This document shows, one piece after another, positions 19,195 through 27,702 of a DNA stretch of 64,000 bases; within the stretch, counting starts at the first letter, position 1; each line of letters begins with the position of its first letter. The translations under genes and the position numbers were made by a program. The notes below the pieces were generated by a model, which had not been told where the DNA came from, did not search any database, and saw nothing but the letters and a program-made list of their open reading frames with translations. Source of the DNA: FEB-25 sp963822175 (lineage in GTDB: Bacteria > Chloroflexota > Anaerolineae > Anaerolineales > UBA4823); NCBI GenBank assembly GCA_963822175.1, contig CAWGGJ010000008.1:1116001-1180000 (forward strand), written 5' to 3'.

Positions 19195-19692
19195 CTACGG
19201 CTTTACATTTAAAGCACTCGCTTGCAAATCGGGCAATTGGCTCACCGAGATGAGCGCCAGACTCAGACTGTTGATCTTGTACAGAATGCCATGCAGGGCG
19301 GTCTGGTCAGATACCGTTCCAGTAAGGACAGTCTCATCCTCCTGGCACGAAATGGCGAACCCATCAAACCAATCGGACCATTTCGGGTCAAGGTTCCCTC
19401 TACGGCGAATTTGATAGCCAATATCCATAATGTCTGCATAGCCAATTGACTTAGTCGGCCATAAATATCTTTCTACCAAAAACACGTCTTGATCAAATAT
19501 AATACGCCGAATATACATATACGGCATAAAAGTGATCAAAACCCCAAAGAGTACCGCGCTAAAAACATTCATCGAACTGGTATCATGTTCTAGAAAAATC
19601 TGTTGGAGAACGTAAACCTCCAAAAGTAATAACATTGGTACAGAGATTATAAATAAGGGGCGATATTTGGGTTTGAAAACAATCTCTTCCAT
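19195..19692 (-). CDS. Small membrane protein with two TM helices and PH-like tail (hypothetical)
   Basis: 165 residues. Two hydrophobic helices at about 14-33 and 45-63 are separated by a short loop and followed by a soluble region (VFLVERYLWPTKSIGYADI...WFDGFAISCQED) with the spacing of bacterial PH-like domains, as in proteins that follow a two-helix hairpin. I do not recognise a specific family. It lies 31 bp upstream of the lipoprotein hydrolase on the same strand and could be co-transcribed with it. Bounded on the other side by the IS element. Confidence 0.5.
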   Translation of the reverse strand: MEEIVFKPKYRPLFIISVPMLLLLEVYVLQQIFLEHDTSSMNVFSAVLFGVLITFMPYMYIRRIIFDQDVFLVERYLWPTKSIGYADIMDIGYQIRRRGNLDPKWSDWFDGFAISCQEDETVLTGTVSDQTALHGILYKINSLSLALISVSQLPDLQASALNVKP

Positions 19693-20093
19693 AGTATCAG
19701 ATCGCCTTTCTTATTTTTGTTTTACGGGCTAACGAATCGAGGAAGGAATTCTTCGAAAATCCTAATCTGTTACCTAATACCCGGATTCAACGTCGAATAA
19801 ATTTTGCCAACATTTTCACCCCAGAGAGGTGATGGTTATAGCAGAACCTACTTAACTTTAGCATAATTTCCTCCATTTTGCTTAATATTTGGCACTCCAT
19901 TTTCATAAAATTGGATACCTGAAATCAATTTTCAATTCCGATTTAAATGCAAACAAAAGTTTGGAAAATGAAAAAGTGTGTTTTCTCAGGCCAGGCTTTT
20001 TTCATATATCTCCTGATAAGGATAATTCTCAGAAAGTTTCATCACTACGTTTCTGGCAGTTCGGATAATCTTTCCAGCAAGGAAAATGTATTT
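19693..20093. other. Non-coding flank between the small membrane protein and the transposase
   Basis: About 400 AT-rich bases, including the presumed left end of the insertion sequence. I see no gene. A hexamer GGCACT at 19891 is mirrored by AGTGCC at 21470-21475, which would bracket a 1.6 kb element, but the match does not extend, so the IS boundary is not established. Confidence 0.35.
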
Positions 20094-21332
20094 CTACCGA
20101 AAGGTTTTGATTTGCTGCCGGTATTCCGTTCGCTTTGCGAAGGCTATCTTGAACAGCAGGAACAAATTGTAGGCCATCATCATCAACTGAAAGATTGCTT
20201 CATTGGCCCAAAATGATTGGAGTAACAGATGTCCAACCGCCATATCGTATTTGGCTTCCTTGATATAGTTCTCACAGTTCCCTCGTTTTTCATAAAACTC
20301 CACCACTTCTACTGATGATAGTTCTGTATTGGTGACAAAAAAGAAATAGTCGTATTCTTCGCCTTCCAGAAAGGATAATTGTTTTCTGTCTTTTTCATCC
20401 TTCAATACACGGGACACAACAAACCGTCTGGCTCTGTCCCATGTATTCAGGGCTGCGGTAATCTCGGCGGTTTCCCGCCCTTCTTCACCAGTAACAAAAA
20501 CAATGGATGGATCGGTCACCTGCGCAACCAGCGTCGGATACTCTTTGCCTTTGATCACATAAGTACACCCAAATGATTCAATGGTTTCCAGGATGTCCTC
20601 GTCAAAGTACCCGCTATCCATGCGAAATGTGATTCCCAACCCCTCATCTCTGAGGTGAGTCATGATTTCCTTGATCATTTCTGCTGTGCCGTTTGCCGTG
20701 TAAGTGTCCCCGCTTCTGACATAACCGGTCAGGTAGGCCTTGATCTCATCACAGAAAGCAAACTGGAGGTTGTAACAGCGGTTTCCTGGCTTTTTTGGAT
20801 TGTAACCTTTTACTGCCCCTTCCTGATGGCCTCCGACATTTACCACACTACTGTCAATATCGTTGGTGATGGATTTGAGCTTGCTCTTTCTCAGGAGCTT
20901 TCTGAAGAGTTTGAAATTGATTTCCCTCAGCATTTGGGTCGTTTTGTAGCTGAAGTTTCCCAAAAACCGAGATACCGTTTCCGGTTCTTTGATCGAAATG
21001 GCAAACTCGTTGACCAGGGGATCGCTTTGCAGCAGTTTCAGCCGTTCCAGTTTGTCAATTCCAATGAAGTTACCGCAGAGCATGGTCTTGATGTGGTTCA
21101 TTTTGATTTTGTTGGTGGATGCATTCTCAAAAACCAGGTCGTGATCAATCAGGTCAAAAACCCCATTTTTACTGGCATGCTCGAGTAAGAGCAATAAACC
21201 GGCATTGGAGGTGAGATTTCTGGCTGAGAATTCGATTTTATTGATCACTTCAATATCCTCTTTTCGGCGCAGATTTCTTTGCCTCAAGATTTTAACATCC
21301 CGTTTCAATCGGAGGTTTTCCTTTTCATCCAA
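20094..21332 (-). CDS. IS1380-family transposase (DDE_Tnp_1_4 type)
   Basis: 412 residues of a DDE transposase. The N-terminal segment IEFSARNLTSNAGLLLLLEHA is the usual IS1380 opening. Catalytic-region landmarks are ITNDIDSSVVNVGGHQEG, RMDSGYFDEDILETIE and the C-terminal FYEKRGNCENYIKEAKYD carrying the late Glu. The frame is uninterrupted, so the enzyme may be functional. The start is taken at TTG 21332 because no in-frame ATG lies further upstream; the true start could be slightly internal. It is surrounded by about 1.4 kb of decayed sequence, consistent with a recently mobile or degrading island. Inverted repeats could not be defined by eye. Confidence 0.85.
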   Translation of the reverse strand: MDEKENLRLKRDVKILRQRNLRRKEDIEVINKIEFSARNLTSNAGLLLLLEHASKNGVFDLIDHDLVFENASTNKIKMNHIKTMLCGNFIGIDKLERLKLLQSDPLVNEFAISIKEPETVSRFLGNFSYKTTQMLREINFKLFRKLLRKSKLKSITNDIDSSVVNVGGHQEGAVKGYNPKKPGNRCYNLQFAFCDEIKAYLTGYVRSGDTYTANGTAEMIKEIMTHLRDEGLGITFRMDSGYFDEDILETIESFGCTYVIKGKEYPTLVAQVTDPSIVFVTGEEGRETAEITAALNTWDRARRFVVSRVLKDEKDRKQLSFLEGEEYDYFFFVTNTELSSVEVVEFYEKRGNCENYIKEAKYDMAVGHLLLQSFWANEAIFQLMMMAYNLFLLFKIAFAKRTEYRQQIKTFR

Positions 21333-22325
21333 AGGGTGAAGACATGAACCTGATTAACAATTGTTGAATATCTCAAAAAAGGGTCAAGAAGCGGTGATTT
21401 TGGTTGAAAAATGATTAATAATCGGCTTAAATGGCCTCATTTTGCCCCAAAATATGGCTATTTTCTAAAAGTGCCTTTCTTCCATTAAATGGGCGACGTA
21501 GAATCCGGGAATTAGATTTCACCTTTTTCACTGGCCATATGAAGGGACATAATTGGGCTTCACAATGGATGTTGATCGGAGAGCGGTCAAAATATGTAAG
21601 GCAGGTGGTGAGTGATAGTTGAATTGTTGATAACGGATATTTGGATCCGGAATCAGATCCAATAGTGATTGATGCAAAAAAAGCTGCGAGCGATTACCCA
21701 ATTTTTGAAAGATCATCCAGGCATTGGCATTTGGAACCTGGGAAATGAGACGGATAATTTTGCATTCTCGAGCTATTAACGGGTATGTGCGAAATGGGTC
21801 ACAAGATGATTTGGCTGAATATTATTCGTTTGTATTGCTGAAGATGGTTGGTGTGGGGGTTGTTGAGAGCATCGACAGGGTGTTTTACAGATTATCATCC
21901 AACTTAGTAGGATCGTCCCCCATGCTCCGCATCCAGGCATGAACGATTTTTTGGATTTGTCAGGCCGGAAGGGAATTAAAAACCACAAGCAAAGGTGATC
22001 AATGATTTTATTGCAACCAACCATTGTATTACCAGCCAAGAATGTGAATAATCTACCATACACAGTTACGGAATATTATGGAAATACATTGGAAAAAAAT
22101 TGATTTACTATGAACAATGGAAGAGAAGAAGTAATCTGTTCCAGGTATATTATTTTTTGCAAACAGAACTCACTTATGTGAATAAAATTTATAAAATCTA
22201 AGCCAATTCCACTCGTAAATAGGATTGTATGGAAAGATATAAAATTATTAGATTGACAGGTGAAATTCTTTTAGGAAATGGTCGAATATATCCACATTAT
22301 CAGGTTGATATTAGAATTTTGTGTC
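21333..22325. other. Decayed region between the transposase and scpB
   Basis: About 990 bases with no intact gene. The first ~150 bases include the transposase upstream flank. From about 21540 the plus strand shows broken coding-like segments in different frames (see the pseudogene entry). A later stretch around 22076-22201 reads KLIYYEQWKRRSNLF and looks like a gene 3' end. A 44-codon open stretch at 22230-22364 starting MERYKIIRLTGEILLGNG runs into the scpB end and is unassigned. Confidence 0.4.
21541..21960 (+). pseudogene. Degenerate glycosidase-like gene fragment (clan GH-A type), multiply frameshifted
   Basis: At 21672-21779 one frame reads ITQFLKDHPGIGIWNLGNE, very like the acid/base loop of clan-A glycosidases (pattern HPxIxxWxxGNE with the catalytic Glu). 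The following bases, in another frame, read LAEYYSFVLLKMVGVGVVES, the kind of helix that follows this loop in such barrels, and upstream there is NGYLDPESDPIVIDAKKA. Stops and frame changes separate them. I infer a decayed hydrolase gene; the family is not firmly assigned and the limits are approximate. Confidence 0.35.
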
Positions 22326-22910
22326 TTATTGATCTTCCGGAAAATCCTGGGTTGAAGGGGAGGTGATTAAATCAAGTGATAAAGGTGGTAATTCTTCTAG
22401 TGAATTCAAACCAAAATGCTGTAAAAAGTCGGAAGTAGTAGTGTACAGAATCGGTCGACCTGGTCGTTCAGCCCTACCAATCTCTTGCACCAGGCCTTTG
22501 CTAAGCAAGCTTTTTAATACACCATCGGAGCTAACACCACGAACAGCATCAATTTCAGGTCTTGTTACAGGCTGTTGATAAGCAATAATTGCCAGAGTCT
22601 CCAATGCTGCCTTGCTTAATCGATTGGATATTTCTAATCCCAGGAAGCGTTCGATATCTTCCGCAGTCTCAGGAGATGTAGTGAGTTGCACTCGTCCATG
22701 ATGTCTTTGAAGGCGTAACCCATGGGGATCAGTATCAGATGCCAGTCTTTTCTCAAGAATTTCCAGGTTATTGTCAATGACTCGTAAAGGTAGATTTAAA
22801 GCTGTTGCAATTTGATTTGGAAGTACTGCTCCAGCGGCAACAAACAGCAAGGCCTCAATTCGAGAGATGGTCCTGTCAGAAGTGGATTCCGGGAGGGTTT
22901 CGTCGGTCAT
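22326..22910 (-). CDS. scpB: Segregation and condensation protein B
   Basis: 194 residues with the tandem winged-helix fold of ScpB: ISRIEALLFVAAGAVLPNQIA in the first and LSKAALETLAIIAYQQPVTRPEIDAVRGV in the second, the latter being the family signature. ScpB dimers, with ScpA kleisin and SMC, condense and segregate the chromosome. ScpA is not adjacent in the window (downstream DNA is the decayed region), so the usual scpA-scpB order is broken here. The ATG at 22910 has no obvious Shine-Dalgarno; a TGGTATAATC promoter lies 63 nt upstream, inside the start of the divergent lipoprotein gene. Confidence 0.92.
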   Translation of the reverse strand: MTDETLPESTSDRTISRIEALLFVAAGAVLPNQIATALNLPLRVIDNNLEILEKRLASDTDPHGLRLQRHHGRVQLTTSPETAEDIERFLGLEISNRLSKAALETLAIIAYQQPVTRPEIDAVRGVSSDGVLKSLLSKGLVQEIGRAERPGRPILYTTTSDFLQHFGLNSLEELPPLSLDLITSPSTQDFPEDQ

Positions 22911-22912
22911 GC

Positions 22913-22918
22913 TATAAT
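22913..22918 (+). promoter_or_regulatory. Extended -10 promoter (TGCTATAAT) of the G5/propeller lipoprotein gene
   Basis: TGC TATAAT at 22910-22918 on the plus strand, predicted start near 22925, leader of about 43 nt to the TTG start at 22968. It overlaps the scpB start region, and faces the scpB promoter so that the two 5' leaders are complementary over about 40 nt. Confidence 0.5.
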
Positions 22919-22967
22919 GGATGCTTAGTTGATTAAAGACCAGTTATCAATCAATATCAGGTGAACT

Positions 22968-24605
22968 TTGCGATTATACCATCGGATTAAATTTATCGTC
23001 CTTCAGTCCTTGATGATCCTGTTATTTGGAATTGTGACATGGGGTTGCACACCTCCTCAGGTGACACAGGGGCTTATCACAGTCAACATCTATGCCGATA
23101 AAAAAGATATCCAGATAAAAACGACATCTGGGAGCACTGTCCAGGAAGCAATTAACTCTGCCCAAATCGAACTTGGAGATTTGGACCGCGTTGAACCACC
23201 ACTTTATACAGTGCTTTCGGATGGCTCTCAAGTAAAAGTGATTCGGGTGCGTGAGGAATATTATATTGAGCAGGAAATTATTCCGTATGCGCACCAGGAG
23301 CTGCGAAACGAAGCCTTACCAGATGGAGAAAGAAGGTTAAGTCAGCCTGGTGTGAATGGATTGGAGGAAATTACATTTCACCGAGTTTTTGAAGATGATA
23401 TTGAAGTATCTAATAATATTGTAAAAACCACAATCTTACAAGAGGCCATCCCCGAAGTGCTAATGATTGGAAGCCGGTCATCATTTGCTTCAATAAAAAT
23501 TCCTGGAAGACTTGCATATTTATCTGCAGGCAATGCCTGGGTAATAGAAAACTCGACTGGAAACCGACGACTGGTCGTATCGACGGGTGACCTGGACGGG
23601 AGAATATTTTCATTATCGAAGGATGGTGAACGCCTAGTCTTTAGTAGATTTTCAGACACTGATACTACAATTAATTCTCTTTGGGTTGCCACTATAGATA
23701 GCGAACCGTTAAACCTTATTGACCTGAAAGTGAATAATGTGATCCATTTTGCGGATTTTGGTCCAGATTCCTCACTGATTGCGTATTCAACAGTTGAATG
23801 GCGGGAAACTGCACCAGGTTGGCAGGCGAATAATGACTTATATGAACGAGTTGTGAGCCCGAATGGTTATATCGATCCGGAGAAGATGATTTTAGAACCC
23901 AACTCGGGAGGAGTATATGGTTGGTGGGGGATGGAATTTTCATGGGCACCAGATGGAAGGAGTTTTTTGTTTGCGCGACCTGATAGCGTTGGGATCATAG
24001 ACAATCCAGAAGGAACTGTAGCATCGATTTTTGATATAAAGCCATACCAGACAGGTGCAAACTGGGCCTGGATTCCTGGAACTGCTTGGTCACCAGATGG
24101 GAATGTTATCTACAGTGTTGATCATATAACTACAGATGGACAAAACTCAGAATCAATAGAGCAATTTAACCTGATCGCGATTCCCTTATCTGGGGAATCA
24201 CCAATTCATCTTGTGAAAAATGTTGGAATGTTTGCCTACCCGGTATCTTCGCCAATAAAAAATCAGGCAAGCTTTATCAACTTATCAGATGGATCAAACC
24301 TAGACCAGAATGCTTTCTCAATTGCATATTTACAGGCGATATTTCCCGATCAAAGCGAGACGAGTGGTTATCGTTTATCTATTATGGATCGAGATGGATC
24401 AAACCAGATAAGCTTATTTCCAGAAGAAGGCGCAGTGGGTTTAAACCCGCAGCATGTTGTTTGGTCTCCAGAACCGATGACTCCAAATGGAGATAATGCA
24501 ATTGCTTTTATTTATAATGGAAATATCTGGTTGGTTGATACGACAACCGGTGTATCTCAACAAATCACTGGAGATGGTTTAACCAATCGGATTGATTGGA
24601 GATAG
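22968..24605 (+). CDS. Lipoprotein with DUF348/G5 domains and C-terminal beta-propeller
   Basis: 545 residues. The N-terminus is a lipoprotein signal (LMILLFGIVTWGC) with lipidated Cys near residue 27. Residues ~35-85 form a DUF348 (YabE-type ubiquitin-like) repeat (VNIYADKKDIQIKTTSGSTV), and ~90-150 a G5 domain (EYYIEQEIIPYAHQELRNEA with LPDGE). The rest has PD40/TolB-type propeller strands such as FSWAPDGRSFLFARPD, TAWSPDGNVIYSVD and a final GDGLTNRIDWR. G5 and DUF348 domains are found in cell-wall and resuscitation-type proteins that bind glycans, so a surface-anchored glycan-binding role is inferred. Start is TTG with a CAGGTGA site upstream. It ends 6 bp before the UXS gene. Confidence 0.8.
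   Translation: MRLYHRIKFIVLQSLMILLFGIVTWGCTPPQVTQGLITVNIYADKKDIQIKTTSGSTVQEAINSAQIELGDLDRVEPPLYTVLSDGSQVKVIRVREEYYIEQEIIPYAHQELRNEALPDGERRLSQPGVNGLEEITFHRVFEDDIEVSNNIVKTTILQEAIPEVLMIGSRSSFASIKIPGRLAYLSAGNAWVIENSTGNRRLVVSTGDLDGRIFSLSKDGERLVFSRFSDTDTTINSLWVATIDSEPLNLIDLKVNNVIHFADFGPDSSLIAYSTVEWRETAPGWQANNDLYERVVSPNGYIDPEKMILEPNSGGVYGWWGMEFSWAPDGRSFLFARPDSVGIIDNPEGTVASIFDIKPYQTGANWAWIPGTAWSPDGNVIYSVDHITTDGQNSESIEQFNLIAIPLSGESPIHLVKNVGMFAYPVSSPIKNQASFINLSDGSNLDQNAFSIAYLQAIFPDQSETSGYRLSIMDRDGSNQISLFPEEGAVGLNPQHVVWSPEPMTPNGDNAIAFIYNGNIWLVDTTTGVSQQITGDGLTNRIDWR
22973..22978 (-). promoter_or_regulatory. Extended -10 promoter of scpB (TGGTATAATC)
   Basis: Minus-strand TGGTATAATC with TATAAT at 22978-22973, lying within the first codons of the divergent lipoprotein gene. 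Predicted start near 22966 and a leader of about 56 nt to the scpB ATG. It is one of four identical 10-mers at gene starts in this window. Confidence 0.55.
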
Positions 24606-24611
24606 CTCAAT

Positions 24612-25571
24612 ATGAGGATCTTGATCACAGGCGCTGCAGGTTTTTTAGGCTCACATCTTTGTGAACGCCTTTTATCAGAAGGCAATGAAGTCGTTGGTAT
24701 GGATAATTTCATTACTGGAAGCCCAGAAAATTTAGCACATTTATCCACCAACCAGAAATTTTCGTTTATCAGGCATGATGTGTCGAATTTTATATTTGTA
24801 CCTGGCAAATTAGATGCTGTGATGCATTTTGCCTCTCCGGCAAGTCCAAATCCAAAGTCTCCTTTCGGTTATGTAAACTTGCCAATTCAGACAATGAAAG
24901 CTGGTGCCTTGGGAACTCATAATACCCTCGGTGTTGCCAGAGCAAATCAAGCCAGGTTTTTGTTGGCCAGTACAAGCGAAATCTATGGAGATCCCCTGGA
25001 ACACCCGCAAACCGAGAGCTATTGGGGACATGTCGATCCGATAGGTACACGCTCAGTATATGATGAAGCCAAGCGATTTGCTGAGGCATTGACAATGGCT
25101 TACCATCGATTTCACGGAATAGATACCAGAATCGTTCGTATATTTAACACCTATGGACCTAGGATGCATCTTGATGATGGTAGAGTGGTTCCAAATTTTA
25201 TCCAACAAGCATTGAGGCATGAGCCACTAACCATTTATGGAGACGGTCAGCAAACGCGCAGTTTTTGTTATGTTGATGATCTCGTTGAAGGTATTGTCAA
25301 ATTATTATTATGTGACGAACATATGCCGGTTAATATTGGTAACCCTGCTGAAATGACAATCCTCCAATTTGCTGAAGAGATCAATGCAATTATTGGAAAT
25401 CAGGCTGGCATATTATTTACCCCGAGTGATAGACTAGATAGCGACCCACAACGGCGGCGACCGGATATTACCCGCGCTCGCACCATACTCGGTTGGGAAC
25501 CCAAGGTCAGTCTTGAAAATGGATTGCTTAGAACTATCCCATATTTTCGCCAGAAAATCGGACTGATATGA
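24612..25571 (+). CDS. UDP-glucuronate decarboxylase (UXS), extended SDR
   Basis: 319 residues of an NAD-dependent extended short-chain dehydrogenase. GAAGFLGSHL with the GxxGxxG dinucleotide motif is at 7-16, LASTSEIYGDP with Ser/Thr and the UXS-type Glu123 at 118-128, and Y150-x-x-x-K154 (SVYDEAK) is the catalytic pair. The family converts UDP-glucuronic acid to UDP-xylose with CO2 release for envelope polysaccharides. The start follows a GGAGA site at the end of the lipoprotein gene, and the stop overlaps the GtrA ATG (ATGA), so these form one operon. A related dTDP-glucose dehydratase function is less likely given the UXS-like core. Confidence 0.88.
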   Translation: MRILITGAAGFLGSHLCERLLSEGNEVVGMDNFITGSPENLAHLSTNQKFSFIRHDVSNFIFVPGKLDAVMHFASPASPNPKSPFGYVNLPIQTMKAGALGTHNTLGVARANQARFLLASTSEIYGDPLEHPQTESYWGHVDPIGTRSVYDEAKRFAEALTMAYHRFHGIDTRIVRIFNTYGPRMHLDDGRVVPNFIQQALRHEPLTIYGDGQQTRSFCYVDDLVEGIVKLLLCDEHMPVNIGNPAEMTILQFAEEINAIIGNQAGILFTPSDRLDSDPQRRRPDITRARTILGWEPKVSLENGLLRTIPYFRQKIGLI

Positions 25572-26029
25572 CAGCGATACTAAACAATCCGCGCGAACGA
25601 ACACGATTTTTTCGCTTTTTGGTGGTTGGTTTAATTGGTGCTATTGTTGATTTTGGAATCGAAAACCTTCTACACCGCTTTTTTGGTATTCCATATGTCT
25701 GGGCTGGAACAATTTCATTTATCTGTGCGGTTTTTAGTAACTTTTTTTGGAACAGATATTGGACGTATCCGGATTCCCGCTCTAAACCAATCATGGGACA
25801 ATTCTTCCAGTTTTTTCTTGTAAATGTTTCTGGTCTGATCATACGCATCCCAATCCTTAAGTTTTTAGAGCCGATTGTCACAAATATTTTCCTTGCCCTT
25901 CCAGAACGATTTTTGATTTTGCCTCCAGATGTGTCAGGTGAAAATTTAACTCTGGCAATTGCTGTTGGGATCGTCTTATTTTGGAATTTCTTTGTTAATC
26001 GCTATTGGACATATAGTGATGTAAAATGA
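25568..26029 (+). CDS. GtrA-family membrane protein
   Basis: 153 residues with four predicted transmembrane helices: FLVVGLIGAIVDFGIENLL, ISFICAVFSNFFWNRYWTY, a middle helix VNVSGLIIRIPILKFL and the last AVGIVLFWNFFVNRYWTYSD. The twin FFWNRYWTY / FFVNRYWTY motifs are the GtrA hallmark. GtrA proteins are proposed flippases for polyprenyl-phosphate-linked sugars. It overlaps UXS by 4 bases, suggesting a linked role in envelope glycan decoration. Confidence 0.88.
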   Translation: MTAILNNPRERTRFFRFLVVGLIGAIVDFGIENLLHRFFGIPYVWAGTISFICAVFSNFFWNRYWTYPDSRSKPIMGQFFQFFLVNVSGLIIRIPILKFLEPIVTNIFLALPERFLILPPDVSGENLTLAIAVGIVLFWNFFVNRYWTYSDVK

Positions 26030-26072
26030 TAAAAATAAGATATCGGCATTCGTTTCATTTTCTGGTTATAGG

Positions 26073-26078
26073 TATAAT
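26073..26078 (+). promoter_or_regulatory. Candidate -10 box for the chelatase/UroD cassette
   Basis: AGGTATAATC with TATAAT at 26073-26078, predicted start near 26085, placing only about 13 nt before the ATG at 26098. It differs from the TGGTATAATC motif of other genes in this window by one base. A GGGAGA site follows it. Confidence 0.45.
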
Positions 26079-26097
26079 CTTGGGAGAATGATCAAAG

Positions 26098-26475
26098 ATG
26101 GTTGATACTACATTAGTACCCATTTTTACCACCTTAGGGGATGTTGCAGCCTTTTTAGCCTACCCATATATATTTTCTTGCGAAGGTGACTGGATTGGTT
26201 GGATATCGCCTGAACGATTTGTTTATTCCACCCATGGGCATTACGTTGGTTGGCTAGCAAATGGTCCACGCATCTTAAGGAAATTAGCTGATGGTTATAC
26301 CCGACCGATGGTTGAGGTAATACCTCCATTTACATTGAAGATTACCACACCAGTGATGCATCCCTTGGCACCCATGATGCCAGAGCTAACCTTTGGAGAG
26401 ATGGATGTGTTATTGGATCGACCTGATTTACTACCGCCGGTCGACTTCGGTGAGTTACGAGAGGACATGGATTAA
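26098..26475 (+). CDS. Conserved hypothetical protein, short SH3/PRC-like start and acidic tail
   Basis: 125 residues, no signal peptide or membrane helix. The N-terminal half (IFTTLGDVAAFLAYPYIFSC...GWISPERFVYSTHGHYVGWLA) has the alternating beta pattern of small barrel folds such as 4-fold beta-flower or PRC-like domains. The C-terminal third is proline-rich (HPLAPMMPELTFGEMDVL) and ends FGELREDMD. I recall similar short proteins only from Chloroflexota. It is the first gene of a cassette with an AAA+ ATPase 12 bp downstream. Function unknown. Confidence 0.6.
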   Translation: MVDTTLVPIFTTLGDVAAFLAYPYIFSCEGDWIGWISPERFVYSTHGHYVGWLANGPRILRKLADGYTRPMVEVIPPFTLKITTPVMHPLAPMMPELTFGEMDVLLDRPDLLPPVDFGELREDMD

Positions 26476-26487
26476 AGAGTATATCCT

Positions 26488-27684
26488 ATGATTAACGATA
26501 CTCCTCAGCATAGTGGTGATACCAAAACACCTGAACAGGTCGAAAGCTCATATCGATCATTGAAAGAGATTATTGAGCACGTTTCTGGAAAAGAATACCA
26601 GGGATCGTTAGCTCAACAAGATAGTGGGTTGGTTGAGATATTACCATATCCATTTCTAGCCTTGGTCGGGCAGTTTGAGATGAAATATGCTCTTCTTTTG
26701 TCTTTAATCAATCCAGCTATCGGAGGAGTTTTATTGATCGGTCCAAGAGGAACTGGGAAGACCACTGCAATTCGTGGATTGGTCGATCTTGTTCCTGAGG
26801 TGCCACGTAGCTTATGTTATTATGGCTGCTTGCCTGAGGATATTGAAACCGGCGGTATTGATGCTGTGTGCCCTAGCTGTGCTCGAAAGTATGCCATGGG
26901 TGAACCATTAGCGGTAATGGATGATATCCGTTTAGTTGAACTGCCTCTTAATGCTCGCCTGGATGATGTAATTGGTGCAATGGATGAAAGTGCATCCAGC
27001 CATGAACGACTCCGACTGCATCGGGGAATTCTGGGGCATGCTGACCGGAACCTGTTACTGGTCGATGAGGTGAATTTACTCGCAGATGAGATTGTGGATG
27101 CCATACTAGATGCAGCGGCTTATGGTTCCTATACTGTAAGACGAGGAACAACGGCTGCAACTTTTCGGGCTAAATTTGTCCTGATTGGAACTATGAATCC
27201 TGAGGAAGGACGACTACGTCCACAAATTATGGATCGTTTTGGGCTCAGAGTAGTAGTTCAGGGATTGGAGGATGTAAACCAACGTCTGGAAGCATATAAA
27301 CGAGTCCATGCATATGCTGCAAATCCTCGCCAAGTAATGCTAGAATATAGTGATGAAACAAAATTAGCTCAAAACGAGGTACAAACTGCCAGAGACATCC
27401 TTCGAGAGGTAAAAATACCAGAAAGTGTGTCAAACCATGGTTTGGATTTAATACAGAAATTAAAGATAGACTCTTTACGAGCAGAAGTTACTCTATTTGA
27501 AGCTGCTAGAGCATATTCAGCTTTAGATGGACGGCTGGAGGTAACAGATGAGGATATTTATATGGTTGCGCCGATGTCTCTTCGTATGCGACGGTCAGAA
27601 TTTATTAAAAAGTTTATCAGTGAGCAATCTACAGAAGAAGACGAAATAAAACAAACTATCGACCGAATGCTGATTAATCCATAA
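26488..27684 (+). CDS. Magnesium-chelatase-type AAA+ ATPase (BchI/ChlI family), orphan
   Basis: 398 residues. Walker A is GPRGTGKT (85-92); four cysteines at 110, 114, 128 and 131 form the insert typical of BchI-like ATPases and may bind zinc; Walker B is LLLVDEVNLL (189-198), and MNPEEGRLRPQIMDRFGLRV carries the sensor and arginine-finger region. In chlorophyll synthesis this subunit drives Mg insertion with BchD and BchH, but neither is encoded nearby and the organism shows no sign of photosynthesis. A MoxR-like chaperone role, possibly for the co-encoded UroD-like or TPR proteins, is an inference. Lies between a conserved hypothetical gene and a TPR gene in one operon. Confidence 0.85.
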   Translation: MINDTPQHSGDTKTPEQVESSYRSLKEIIEHVSGKEYQGSLAQQDSGLVEILPYPFLALVGQFEMKYALLLSLINPAIGGVLLIGPRGTGKTTAIRGLVDLVPEVPRSLCYYGCLPEDIETGGIDAVCPSCARKYAMGEPLAVMDDIRLVELPLNARLDDVIGAMDESASSHERLRLHRGILGHADRNLLLVDEVNLLADEIVDAILDAAAYGSYTVRRGTTAATFRAKFVLIGTMNPEEGRLRPQIMDRFGLRVVVQGLEDVNQRLEAYKRVHAYAANPRQVMLEYSDETKLAQNEVQTARDILREVKIPESVSNHGLDLIQKLKIDSLRAEVTLFEAARAYSALDGRLEVTDEDIYMVAPMSLRMRRSEFIKKFISEQSTEEDEIKQTIDRMLINP

Positions 27685-27702
27685 TTAGAGGAGATTTATA
27701 AA

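Noticed and set aside
20655..21188. Long plus-strand open frame opposite the transposase
   Set aside because: It is antisense to conserved transposase motifs and shows no family features of its own.
19891..21475. Terminal inverted repeats GGCACT/AGTGCC as ends of the IS1380 element
   Set aside because: Only six or seven bases match and similarity does not extend inward; no target duplication was seen.
22230..22364. Small gene of 44 codons before scpB
   Set aside because: No ribosome-binding site, overlaps the end of scpB in antisense and lies in decayed sequence; left as unassigned.
26488..27684. Evidence for chlorophyll synthesis from the BchI-like gene
   Set aside because: No BchD, BchH or other pigment genes nearby; lone BchI-type ATPases occur in non-phototrophs.
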